Assembly: GCA_035267815.1 (NCBI GenBank)
Contig: DATFLK010000175.1
Coordinates: 1 to 5,864 of the forward strand
DNA from: DATFLK01 sp035267815
GTDB taxonomy: Bacteria; Pseudomonadota; Zetaproteobacteria; Mariprofundales; Mariprofundaceae
Length of the DNA: 5,864 nt
Direction of reading: 5' to 3'
A program made the position numbers and the translations under genes. Below are positions 1 through 5,659 of this stretch, piece by piece; position 1 is the first letter of the stretch, and every line of letters starts with the position of its first letter. The notes below the pieces were generated by a model. That model had not been told where the DNA came from and did no database searches. It worked only from the letters and a program-made list of their open reading frames with translations.

Positions 1-1
1 G

Positions 2-760
2 GTCGGCAAGCTGAAGGGTTATCGTGGCCGGCTTCTGGCCGAGAAGGTGGAGACACCGGAACAGCATCAGGAGGCGCTGGACGCCGGTTTTCATCTGTTT
101 CAGGGCTACTTCTACTGCAAGCCGGAAACGATGGGGAGCAAGGCGGTGTCGGCCTCCCAGACGCAGGCGATGCAGGCGATGCAGCAGATTATGACGACCG
201 AGTCCGTCAAGGATATCGAGGATGTACTGGCCCGCGATCTCTCACTCTCCTATGAGTTGCTCAAGTATATTAATTCGGTCGGTTTTAGTCTGCGGGTCAA
301 GGTCAAATCGATCTCGCATGCCCTGAATCTTTTGGGCATGCACAATGTCCGGACATGGTTGTCCATCGTTGTCCTTTCCAAATCCACGGCCGGTACGAAG
401 ATGCCGGAGCTGATGAAGCAAGCGCTGTTACGTGGGCGTTTTCTGGAGTTGTTGGCCGAATCCGGTCAGGACGCCGGTCGCAAGTCCGACTACTTCGTCC
501 TGGGGATGTTTTCGCTGCTGGATGCCTTGCTCGATACGCCGATGGAGCGGATCATCGAGGAGCTTTTCCTTCCCGATTTTGTCAGTACCGGTCTGACCGA
601 TAGTGACAGCGGACCCGGCAGATTACTCAAGCTGGTGCAGGCCGTGGAGCAGGGCGAGTGGGGTAGCCTGCCCGAGCTTCGAGGGGCTTCAGAAGAGCAG
701 GATTATGCCTCGATGTTTATGGATGCCGCCTCATGGGCTGATACGCTGCTCGATCAATAA
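2..760 (+). CDS. EAL and HDOD domain signalling protein, 3' part (5' end outside window)
   Basis: The frame is open from base 2 to the TAA at 758-760, giving 252 residues; the true start lies upstream. The first ~40 residues are the end of an EAL domain, with the typical LLAEKVETPEQ and GFHLFQGYFYCKPE stretches (final strand, helix and the QGYF loop). An HDOD domain follows: DLSLSYELLKYINSVGF, then SISHALNLLGMHNVRTWLSI, and later MFSLLDALLDTPMERIIEEL. This EAL-plus-HDOD order matches the YuxH/CdgJ class. In that class the EAL part is often degenerate and HDOD is a protein-interaction module in cyclic-di-GMP and motility control. Catalytic EAL residues lie outside the window, so phosphodiesterase activity cannot be judged. 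A GTG at 47 is internal to the EAL domain and is not the start. A short 9-bp tandem repeat encodes AMQAMQ in the linker. The MFS gene begins 54 nt downstream on the same strand. Confidence 0.9.
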   Translation, partial: VGKLKGYRGRLLAEKVETPEQHQEALDAGFHLFQGYFYCKPETMGSKAVSASQTQAMQAMQQIMTTESVKDIEDVLARDLSLSYELLKYINSVGFSLRVKVKSISHALNLLGMHNVRTWLSIVVLSKSTAGTKMPELMKQALLRGRFLELLAESGQDAGRKSDYFVLGMFSLLDALLDTPMERIIEELFLPDFVSTGLTDSDSGPGRLLKLVQAVEQGEWGSLPELRGASEEQDYASMFMDAASWADTLLDQ

Positions 761-814
761 CTGATCTCCGGATATTTGCTCTCATCAAAAGTCTATTGTC
801 AGGGAATTAAGGGT

Positions 815-2065
815 ATGCGACAGAAGAACGGGCGACAGCTTTATTCTTGGGCGATGTACGACTGGGCGAACTCCGCCTTCGCTACCACCATCATGGCCGG
901 CTTCTTCCCCATCTTCTTCAAGCAGTACTGGGCTGCCGGGATGCCGGCCAGCGAAAGCACCTTCTGGCTCGGTACGGCCAACGGTGTCTCCGGCCTCGTG
1001 ATCGCGATCGGCGCACCCGTGCTCGGAGCGATCGCCGATCGCGGCAGTGCCAAGAAGCGGTTGCTGATCTTCTTCACGATGCTGGGCGTGGTCATGAGTG
1101 GCGGACTTTTCTTTGTCGACAAGGGTATGTGGCCATGGGCGGCGGCGCTCTACCTGCTCGCTGGTATCGGTTTCTCCGGCGGTAATATCTTCTACGACGC
1201 TCTGCTTCCCGATGTCTCCCCGAAGGAGCGGCTCGATCGCAATTCGGCGCTCGGCTATGCGCTCGGCTATCTCGGCGGCGGCCTGCTCTTTGCACTCAAC
1301 GTATTGGCCACGCTGCATCCGGAGTGGTTCGGGCTGGTGGACAAGGCCGCGGCGGTGCGCGCCTCGTTTGCCAGCGTGGCAGTATGGTGGGCGTTCTTTT
1401 CGTTGCCACTCGTTTTCTGGGTGCACGAGAGAAGGACCGAGGTGCGGCACGCCTGGGGACGCGTGGTTCGGGAGGGATGGCGGCAATTCCTCGACACTTT
1501 CCACCATGTACGACAGTTGCGCGTGGTCTGGCTCTTCTTGATCGCCTATTGGCTTTATATCGACGGCGTCGGGACCATCGCGCGCATGGCGCTCGATTAC
1601 GGGCTGGCGCTCGGCTTCGATACCAAGGTGCTGATCACGGCGCTGCTGCTGACCCAGTTTATCGCCTTTCCCGCCGCCGTTCTCTTCGGGCGCATCGGTG
1701 AATCGTTCGGCGCCAAGCGCGGCATCTTGATTGGCATCGCCGTCTATATTGGCCTCTGCATCTGGAGCGTCTTCATGGAGGATGCCAACGATTTTTACTG
1801 GCTGGCCGGTTTGGCTGGCCTGGTCATGGGCGGTGTGCAGTCGCTGAGCCGCTCCATGTACGCTAGTCTGATCCCTCCCAGTCAGGCCGGCGAGTTCTTT
1901 GGCTTCTTTAACATGATGGGCAAGTTCGCCGCAGTGCTCGGACCGTTGCTCTTGGCCGTGGTCAGTCTGGAGACGGGCAGCAATCGTCTGGCCGTGCTCT
2001 CCATTGTGATCCTGTTTGCGACGGGAGGGTGTGTGCTCTGGTTCGTCGATCGGAAACAGGCGTAA
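815..2065 (+). CDS. MFS transporter, UMF1 (Atg22-like) family
   Basis: This is a complete 416-residue inner-membrane protein with about twelve hydrophobic segments, the usual size for the family. The N-terminus carries the UMF1 hallmark MYDWANSAFATTI (residues 14-26). Residues 71-82 hold the MFS motif A-type loop, G-A-I-A-D-R-G-S-A-K-K-R, between helices 2 and 3. A similar loop, GRIGESFGAKRG, opens the second half. The family (TC 2.A.1.24) is related to yeast vacuolar Atg22; bacterial substrates are mostly unknown, so none is assigned. I chose the ATG at 815 because the hallmark starts a few residues later and an AGGG lies at 801-804. A TTG at 776 would add 13 unconvincing residues. The preceding 54 nt show no clear promoter, so co-transcription with the EAL-HDOD gene is possible. 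The gene converges on the methyltransferase with 44 nt between the stops and no obvious terminator. Confidence 0.88.
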   Translation: MRQKNGRQLYSWAMYDWANSAFATTIMAGFFPIFFKQYWAAGMPASESTFWLGTANGVSGLVIAIGAPVLGAIADRGSAKKRLLIFFTMLGVVMSGGLFFVDKGMWPWAAALYLLAGIGFSGGNIFYDALLPDVSPKERLDRNSALGYALGYLGGGLLFALNVLATLHPEWFGLVDKAAAVRASFASVAVWWAFFSLPLVFWVHERRTEVRHAWGRVVREGWRQFLDTFHHVRQLRVVWLFLIAYWLYIDGVGTIARMALDYGLALGFDTKVLITALLLTQFIAFPAAVLFGRIGESFGAKRGILIGIAVYIGLCIWSVFMEDANDFYWLAGLAGLVMGGVQSLSRSMYASLIPPSQAGEFFGFFNMMGKFAAVLGPLLLAVVSLETGSNRLAVLSIVILFATGGCVLWFVDRKQA

Positions 2066-2109
2066 GGCGCACGGTGGCTTGGAGGTCACACCTGTTCGAT
2101 GGGTGCGAA

Positions 2110-3309
2110 TCAACCCTTGCGTGTAAAATGTCCCTTCACGAAGGTGATGTGGAAGCAATTGAGGACCTCGTGCGCGGCCGAGAATGTTTCTGCGGTGCCT
2201 CCCAGGTAGAAGAGCCAGGCCCGGCGGAAGGTTTCGTCGAAGCGTGCGGGATCGATCGCATGGATTCGCTCCCAGTTTGCCTCGAAGTTCTTCAATCACT
2301 GGTCCACGGTGCGATGATAATCGTATGAACGGTTCTCTATTTCCCGTACATCCAGACCGTATTTTTCCATGAGAAGCAGCGTCTCCGCGAGGCTGGGAAT
2401 GTAGCCGCCCGGAAAGATGTATTTAATCGTGCAGTAGTTGGTCGGTATCTTTCCCATGTTGAACGTCGAAGATATCACGCCGACGCCTCCAGGGCGCAGG
2501 CCGGTGGCGATGCTTCTGATCCATTGTTCGTTACAATCCCGCCCGGCGTGTTCCTGAACGCCGATGGAGACGAAGCGGTCATAGCTGGAAGGCTCGTTTT
2601 CCAGCTCCCGGTGATCCTTCTCCACAAGCTTGATTCTGCCGCTGAATTGGCGGGACGCCATCAGCATGCGCATGCCGTCATTCTGGTTTTTGACGAGCCC
2701 GTAGGCGGTCACGTTGGCGCCGTATTTTTCCGCGGCAAGCATCGACATGTACCCCCAGCCCGGCCCGATCTCGACAAGTTTGTCGCCGGGGTGCAGTCGA
2801 AGCTTGCGGCAGATCAGATCGAAGTTGTTGTGCTGAGCCTCGTCGAGGGAGCGGGTTCCTTCCTTCCAGAACCCCTCGCTGTAACCGTAGGTGTCGCAGA
2901 GTACAAGATGGAAGAATTCTGTCGGCATGCCGTAGTGCAAGGTGGCGTTGCGCTTTGCCTGCGCCAGGTCTTTGTTGTTCTGTTTCTGTTCGAGGAGGCG
3001 CCGTTTGAAAAACGTGAGCGGATGCTCGAAACGGCCGAAAGGCTTCTGGAAACCGAGGTGGATCAGCCGGCGCAGTCCCTGATCGCCGACGATGTCGACG
3101 CCGCCGTTGAAGTACGCCTCAAGGAACTCAAACACACCGCCGAATACCATGCGTCGCTCAGCGCTGCGGTTGCGGAAGATGATCGTAATATCAGGCTCGC
3201 CGAGGCGGGTCGTATGGTGGGTGCTGTTGTCGGTAAAGATAACCTTCAAATAGTATTTTCCGTTATCGGCAATACTGTCGACGATGCGCCGGATCAGCGT
3301 TTGAATCAT
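2110..3309 (-). pseudogene. Cyclopropane-fatty-acyl-phospholipid synthase family methyltransferase, interrupted by an in-frame TGA
   Basis: Reading runs from the ATG at 3309-3307 for 337 codons to a TGA at 2298-2296. It continues in the same frame for 61 more codons to a TGA at 2112-2110. Ignoring the first stop gives 399 residues, about the length of known Cfa proteins (E. coli 382). Family marks are the N-terminal lobe, HYGMPTEFF (125-133), SLDEAQHNNFDLICRKLRL (154-172), the SAM-binding motif VEIGPGWG (179-186), QEHAG (252-256) and KYIFPGGYIPSL (296-307). The internal stop falls in RTVDQ-stop-LKNFEANW, where homologues read RT-x3-W-x3-F; TGG to TGA is one base. A GAG sits 6 nt before the start. 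The family methylates unsaturated acyl chains using S-adenosylmethionine. Cfa's bicarbonate-site Cys and His are not evident, so the product may not be a cyclopropane. The product is probably a truncated, inactive protein lacking the C-terminal ~62 residues. Alternatives are a sequence error or readthrough. The gene lies 55 nt downstream of the DUF2141 gene. Confidence 0.82.
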
Positions 3310-3364
3310 GGCGTTCTCATGCTGTCGGTCGTCATGAAACCTTCGTAAGGCATGCCGTGACCAC

Positions 3365-3822
3365 TCAGTAATGCAGGGTCATGGTCATCTGCACGTTCTT
3401 CCCGTCGTAGTGGAAGCTGGCGGCAGAGAACGAGGGTGGCCCAAGCTTGGCTCTCGCATCGTTCGAGAAGCCGTAGCCCTCCTTGGGGATACCCAGCCAG
3501 TTGGTATCGAGCTTGCCGTTCATGTTTTCATCATGGATGACGGCCATGGCATATGTTCCCGGCGGGATGTCTTCAAAGTCGCAGCGCGCCTCGGACTTGT
3601 GGATTTTGATGATCATCGCATTCGTCGCATTCTGTAGAAAATTGATCGGAAAGCCGGTCGGCGATTCGAAAAGTGCGCAGGCTACGGTTCCGGTACTGTT
3701 CCTGATATGTAGAATCTTCACATGAATCCCCGGCAATGCGGTTGGGCCGAGGCGGTGGGAAGAGTCGCTAAGATCAGTGCCGTGCAGAGCATAATGCATC
3801 GAATCGTTTTGGTGTTTCTCAT
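3365..3822 (-). pseudogene. DUF2141 domain exported protein, frameshifted after the signal peptide
   Basis: Two minus-strand frames together make one DUF2141 protein. Frame one starts at the ATG at 3822-3820 and reads MRNTKTIRCIMLCTALILAT, then LPTASAQ. This is a classical Sec signal peptide: basic n-region, hydrophobic core, and a cleavage site after TASA. That frame soon ends at a TGA. Frame two carries the conserved domain: GIHVKILHIRNSTGTVACAL, then FEDIPPGTYAMAVIHDENMN with GKLDTNWLGIPKEGYGFSND, then GPPSFSAASF, ending LHY before TGA. The shift lies between about 3744 and 3725. Adding one G to the GGGG run (C-run 3728-3731 on the plus strand) would join the frames as ...ASAQPHCRGIHVKI..., giving 152 residues, a normal family length. 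An ATG at 3799 gives an open frame of 144 codons, but its first ~25 residues are the out-of-frame signal sequence and not a plausible N-terminus. The function of DUF2141 is unknown; the proteins are exported, small and beta-rich. The SD is weak. The gene is followed by the methyltransferase in the same orientation. Confidence 0.78.
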
Positions 3823-3961
3823 TGCCGTTGCATGGACGAATCGCTTCCGGGCATCCGTATGGTCGCCTCGTGTGTTTGATGGTAGGCCCATACCTTCGTT
3901 TAGCACACCAGTCGTCCCAGTGCGAACTTGCGCGCGTCGGCGCTCGTATTTTTAACTTTTC

Positions 3962-3976
3962 CCAATAATATATTGG
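3962..3976. promoter_or_regulatory. 15-bp perfect inverted repeat in the divergent intergenic region, possible operator/-10 region
   Basis: CCAATA-ATA-TATTGG is a perfect 6-bp inverted repeat with a 3-bp centre, ending 17 nt before the ferredoxin ATG. It contains TATATT (3969-3974), a 5/6 match to a sigma-70 -10 box. A -35 at the right distance is poor (TATTTT or GTATTT near 3946-3952). The site lies between the ferredoxin operon and the divergent DUF2141 gene, a natural place for a dimeric repressor or activator. I recognise no specific regulator consensus, and an AT-rich palindrome of this size could arise by chance. Confidence 0.3.
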
Positions 3977-3993
3977 CGTGTATGGGGGGCCGA

Positions 3994-4371
3994 ATGAATG
4001 ACCAGTTAAAAAATATTGCGAACCGTATCGGTGTGAATGCGATCAACAGACATATCTTCCTATGCTGTGACCAGAGTAAACCCAAATGCTCCAGCCGGGA
4101 GGCGAGCCTGGAGTCTTGGCGCTATCTGAAGGGGCGTCTGGATGAGTTGAGGTTGAGCGGTAAAGGGGGGATCTATCGCACCAAGGCAGATTGCTTGCGC
4201 ATCTGTGTCGGCGGCCCCATTGCTGTGGTCTACCCCGAAGGGGTCTGGTACCACTCATGCACGCCGGATGTACTGGAACGGATTATTCAGGAGCACCTCA
4301 TCGGTGGAGAGCCGGTCGAGGCGTATATGATCACACAGCGTATCCCGGGCGTCGGCCCGCTGGCAGAGTAG
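3994..4371 (+). CDS. Thioredoxin-like [2Fe-2S] ferredoxin
   Basis: The 125-residue soluble protein has the thioredoxin-like ferredoxin pattern. RHIFLCCDQSKPKC gives Cys24, Cys25 and Cys32; TKADCLRICVGGP gives Cys67 and Cys71; VVYPEGVWYHSC brings Cys89. Family cluster ligands are expected to be one or two cysteines of the first group plus the C-x3-C pair, so Cys24/32/67/71 is the likely set. The C-terminal helix region, VLERIIQEHLIGGEPVEAYM, is also typical. Such proteins carry electrons in the cytoplasm; the partner is not evident here. The ATG at 3994 has a G-run (3984-3989) about 4 nt upstream. An in-frame ATG at 3982 would add MGGR and cannot be excluded. The stop TAG is 7 nt before the PEBP gene start, which suggests an operon. 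The gene is divergent from the DUF2141 gene. Confidence 0.88.
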   Translation: MNDQLKNIANRIGVNAINRHIFLCCDQSKPKCSSREASLESWRYLKGRLDELRLSGKGGIYRTKADCLRICVGGPIAVVYPEGVWYHSCTPDVLERIIQEHLIGGEPVEAYMITQRIPGVGPLAE

Positions 4372-4378
4372 CTATTTC

Positions 4379-4939
4379 ATGTGGCCTGTACTTCGTTTCA
4401 TGGTCCTCTGTTCCGGATTAATTATCTGGTCCGCAACCCCGACGTATGGAGGCGAACCCATGACACTGTCGATTACCTCTACGGCATTCGGACATATGGA
4501 GCATATCCCAGTCCGTTATACTTGCGAGGGAAAGGATATCTCGCCGCCGCTTTCGTTCTCCAACGTGCCGCAACAGGCGAAGAGCCTTGTGCTGATTGTG
4601 GATGATCCGGATGCCCCAGATCCGGCTGCACCGAAGATGACCTGGGTCCACTGGGTCATCTACAATATTCCGCCCTATGTCGGTGGTGTCGAGGAGGATG
4701 CGGGCAGTCCGATCGGCGGTGGCGCCCTGGAGGGAGAGAATAGCTGGAAACGCACCGCCTATGGCGGACCTTGCCCCCCCGTTGGTCGGCACCGCTATTT
4801 TTTCAAGCTCTATGCACTGGATACCACGCTGCCGGATCTGCATCACCCTTCCGAGGCTCAACTGGAGCGGGCGATGAAGGGTCACGTTGTGGCACAAGCG
4901 ACATTGATCGGTACCTACCAGAAACAGCACTCGCAGTAA
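4379..4939 (+). CDS. YbhB/YbcL family phosphatidylethanolamine-binding-like (PEBP) protein
   Basis: The 186-residue frame encodes a bacterial PEBP/RKIP-like protein. Conserved blocks are IPVRYTCEGKDISPPLSF (43-60), DDPDAP (75-80), HWVIYNIP (91-98) and GGPCPPVGRHRYFFKLYAL (129-147). These form the anion or phospholipid-headgroup pocket of the fold, with Asp and His residues in place. Bacterial members bind small ligands, but physiological roles are unclear. The first ~24 residues, MWPVLRFMVLCSGLIIWSAT then PTYG, look like a Sec signal peptide, so the product should be periplasmic. There is a second in-frame ATG at 4460 (Met28). It has a perfect GGAGG (4448-4452) 7 nt upstream and starts exactly where cytoplasmic homologues start (MTLSITS). 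The upstream start has only a weak GAG 10 nt away. I keep the longer form because of the signal peptide, but both products may be made. It is the second gene of the ferredoxin operon. Confidence 0.9.
   Translation: MWPVLRFMVLCSGLIIWSATPTYGGEPMTLSITSTAFGHMEHIPVRYTCEGKDISPPLSFSNVPQQAKSLVLIVDDPDAPDPAAPKMTWVHWVIYNIPPYVGGVEEDAGSPIGGGALEGENSWKRTAYGGPCPPVGRHRYFFKLYALDTTLPDLHHPSEAQLERAMKGHVVAQATLIGTYQKQHSQ
4448..4452 (+). promoter_or_regulatory. Shine-Dalgarno for the internal start of the PEBP gene
   Basis: GGAGG ends 7 nt before the in-frame ATG at 4460-4462. It is much stronger than anything ahead of the annotated start at 4379. It lies inside codons for Y-G-G-E at the predicted signal-peptide cleavage site, so a chance match is possible. 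If used, it would yield a 159-residue cytoplasmic form. Confidence 0.45.
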
Positions 4940-5013
4940 TTTCCGGGCATGGTGGCATATCGCTCAACTCGATCGCTCTTCCTGCGATAAACGGGGTATA
5001 GCGCTGTCATGTC

Positions 5014-5020
5014 AGGAGGT
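5014..5020 (+). promoter_or_regulatory. Shine-Dalgarno deciding the start of the 70-residue gene
   Basis: AGGAGGT, a near-perfect anti-16S match, lies 6 nt before the ATG at 5027. It overlaps codons of the longer in-frame candidate beginning at 5009, so the 5027 start is preferred. Confidence 0.75.
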
Positions 5021-5026
5021 GGCGAA

Positions 5027-5239
5027 ATGGATGTCGAACGTGCCAGGGAAATCGTCGAAGCTCTGCCCGAACTGCATGATCTTCTCATTCAGGAAGAGAA
5101 GGGGAGGCTGCTGGTCCGCCATGCCAACGGGATGAGCTGCTTTGCCCGGGAGGCCTGCTTCTGGCCTTTCGTGTTCCGTGTGGCCGATGCCCGCGACCGC
5201 ATGCGGGTCAATGATATCGAGATCAGACTGGCGATGTGA
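5027..5239 (+). CDS. Small protein of unknown function (70 aa)
   Basis: I do not recognise this protein. It begins MDVERAREIVEALPELHDLL and ends DRMRVNDIEIRLAM before a TGA. It is soluble, with a charged N-terminal helix. The middle is notable: two cysteines (Cys38 and Cys44) in GMSCFAREACFWPFVFRV, with an aromatic cluster between and after them. There is no signal peptide and no full membrane helix. The excellent AGGAGGT favours ATG 5027 over ATG 5009, which would add MSGGGE. It lies 87 nt after the PEBP stop on the same strand, with no terminator between. It is followed 9 nt later by a hairpin terminator, so it is probably the last gene of the ferredoxin-PEBP unit. Coding is supported by the SD, the terminator position and an unbroken frame; function is open. 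Confidence 0.7.
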   Translation: MDVERAREIVEALPELHDLLIQEEKGRLLVRHANGMSCFAREACFWPFVFRVADARDRMRVNDIEIRLAM

Positions 5240-5248
5240 ATAACGAAG

Positions 5249-5276
5249 AAAAGGACTGCGAAAACGCAGCCCTTTT
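5249..5276. terminator. Rho-independent terminator, probably bidirectional
   Basis: The arms AAAAGG-A-CTGCG and CGCAG-C-CCTTTT fold around an AAAA loop, with a 5-bp GC-rich inner stem, an A/C mismatch and a 6-bp outer stem. The T-run works for the 70-residue gene on the plus strand. The A-run gives a T-run on the minus strand, 10 nt beyond the 3' end of tRNA-Ala. Confidence 0.8.
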
Positions 5277-5286
5277 CTGTATTGAA

Positions 5287-5362
<76 letters not shown>

Positions 5363-5380
5363 ATTTGTCTGACGGGCTGA

Positions 5381-5408
5381 ATTGTATCACTGCATACGCA
5401 AAAATCAT
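5381..5408 (-). promoter_or_regulatory. Putative sigma-70 promoter of tRNA-Ala
   Basis: On the minus strand TACAAT (5386-5381) matches the -10 consensus at 5 of 6 positions. ATGATT (5408-5403), 16 bp further upstream, is a weak -35. A GC-rich stretch (CAGCCCG) follows the -10, as is common for stable-RNA promoters. Transcription would begin roughly 10-12 nt before the mature tRNA 5' end. Confidence 0.45.
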
Positions 5409-5459
5409 CCTCTTCGGTTCGATCCCTGCATGCCGGTAATTCATTCCACGTGCCATCAA

Positions 5460-5485
5460 AAAAGCCGCCCCGGAGGGCGGCTTTT
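5460..5485. terminator. Strong rho-independent terminator, probably bidirectional
   Basis: GCCGCCC (5464-5470), loop CGGA and GGGCGGC (5475-5481) form a 7-bp all-GC stem. AAAA/TTTT extends it to 11 bp. The plus strand ends in TTTT. The minus strand ends in six T residues, so it is best suited to end transcription from the two micro-ORFs, whose last stop is 20 nt away. It insulates the tRNA promoter. Confidence 0.88.
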
Positions 5486-5504
5486 CTGTGCGAGTAGCGT
5501 GATA

Positions 5505-5594
5505 TTACTGGACGGATTCGACGAATTTGGCGAACGAAGTTGTTCCGGCAAATACGAATACGCCAGCAGCAAGAGTATAGATCAAACCTTTCAT
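5505..5594 (-). CDS. Micro-protein 1 (29 aa), signal-peptide-like or single-helix, paralogue of its upstream neighbour
   Basis: The reading frame is ATG (5594-5592) to TAA (5507-5505). It starts MKGLIYTLAAGVFVFAG and ends TTSFAKFVESVQ. AAAGGAG (GGAG at 5602-5605) sits 7 nt before the start. A lysine is followed by a hydrophobic stretch of about 15-18 residues and then S-F-A before K23, which fits a signal peptidase I site (-3 Ser, -1 Ala). Cleavage would release KFVESVQ; without it the protein would be a single-span inner-membrane peptide. It aligns without gaps to the 30-residue ORF upstream, with 17 identical residues. Several identical residues use different codons (Thr18, Thr19, Ser20, Glu26, Ser27), which supports selection on protein. 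It lies 65 nt after its neighbour and 20 nt before a terminator. I recognise no family and assign no function. Confidence 0.72.
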   Translation of the reverse strand: MKGLIYTLAAGVFVFAGTTSFAKFVESVQ

Positions 5595-5659
5595 GGTTGT
5601 GCTCCTTTTACCTTCAATCCTTGAATGATATGACTGTTCAGTTGGGCTTCAGCAGCCGG

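Noticed and set aside
776..814. TTG at 776 as start of the MFS gene
   Set aside because: It adds 13 residues not typical of the family. The ATG at 815 leaves the expected short lead before the MYDWANSAF motif.
2110..2295. A separate 61-residue gene starting at the TTG directly after the internal TGA
   Set aside because: It is the C-terminal piece of the methyltransferase in the same frame and has no ribosome binding site of its own.
2296..2298. Genome-wide reading of TGA as tryptophan
   Set aside because: TGA serves as a sensible stop for the methyltransferase end (2110), the DUF2141 gene (3365), the 70-residue gene (5237) and micro-protein 2 (5660).
785..2299. A 504-codon open frame on the minus strand opposite the MFS gene
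   Set aside because: It mirrors the transporter's codons in GC-rich DNA. Its translation is rich in Arg, His, Glu and Pro with no recognisable domain, whereas the plus strand encodes a clear MFS protein.
2524..3348. A 274-codon open frame on the plus strand opposite the methyltransferase
   Set aside because: The minus strand has clear family motifs throughout. The plus-strand frame is a shadow with no motif and no ribosome binding site.
3725..3744. Programmed -1 frameshifting in the DUF2141 gene
   Set aside because: The local codons (C CGG GGA) do not form a canonical X-XXY-YYZ slippery heptamer, and no strong hairpin was seen just after it. Loss of one G is simpler.
4972..4988. Hairpin ATCGC-N7-GCGAT between the PEBP and 70-residue genes as a terminator
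   Set aside because: It has only a 5-bp stem and no T-run, so it is unlikely to stop transcription.
5416..5425. GGTTCGATCC, resembling a tRNA T-loop, as a tRNA remnant or att site
   Set aside because: Flanking bases do not form a T stem, no other tRNA parts are nearby, and no integrase or second copy of a tRNA end is in the window.
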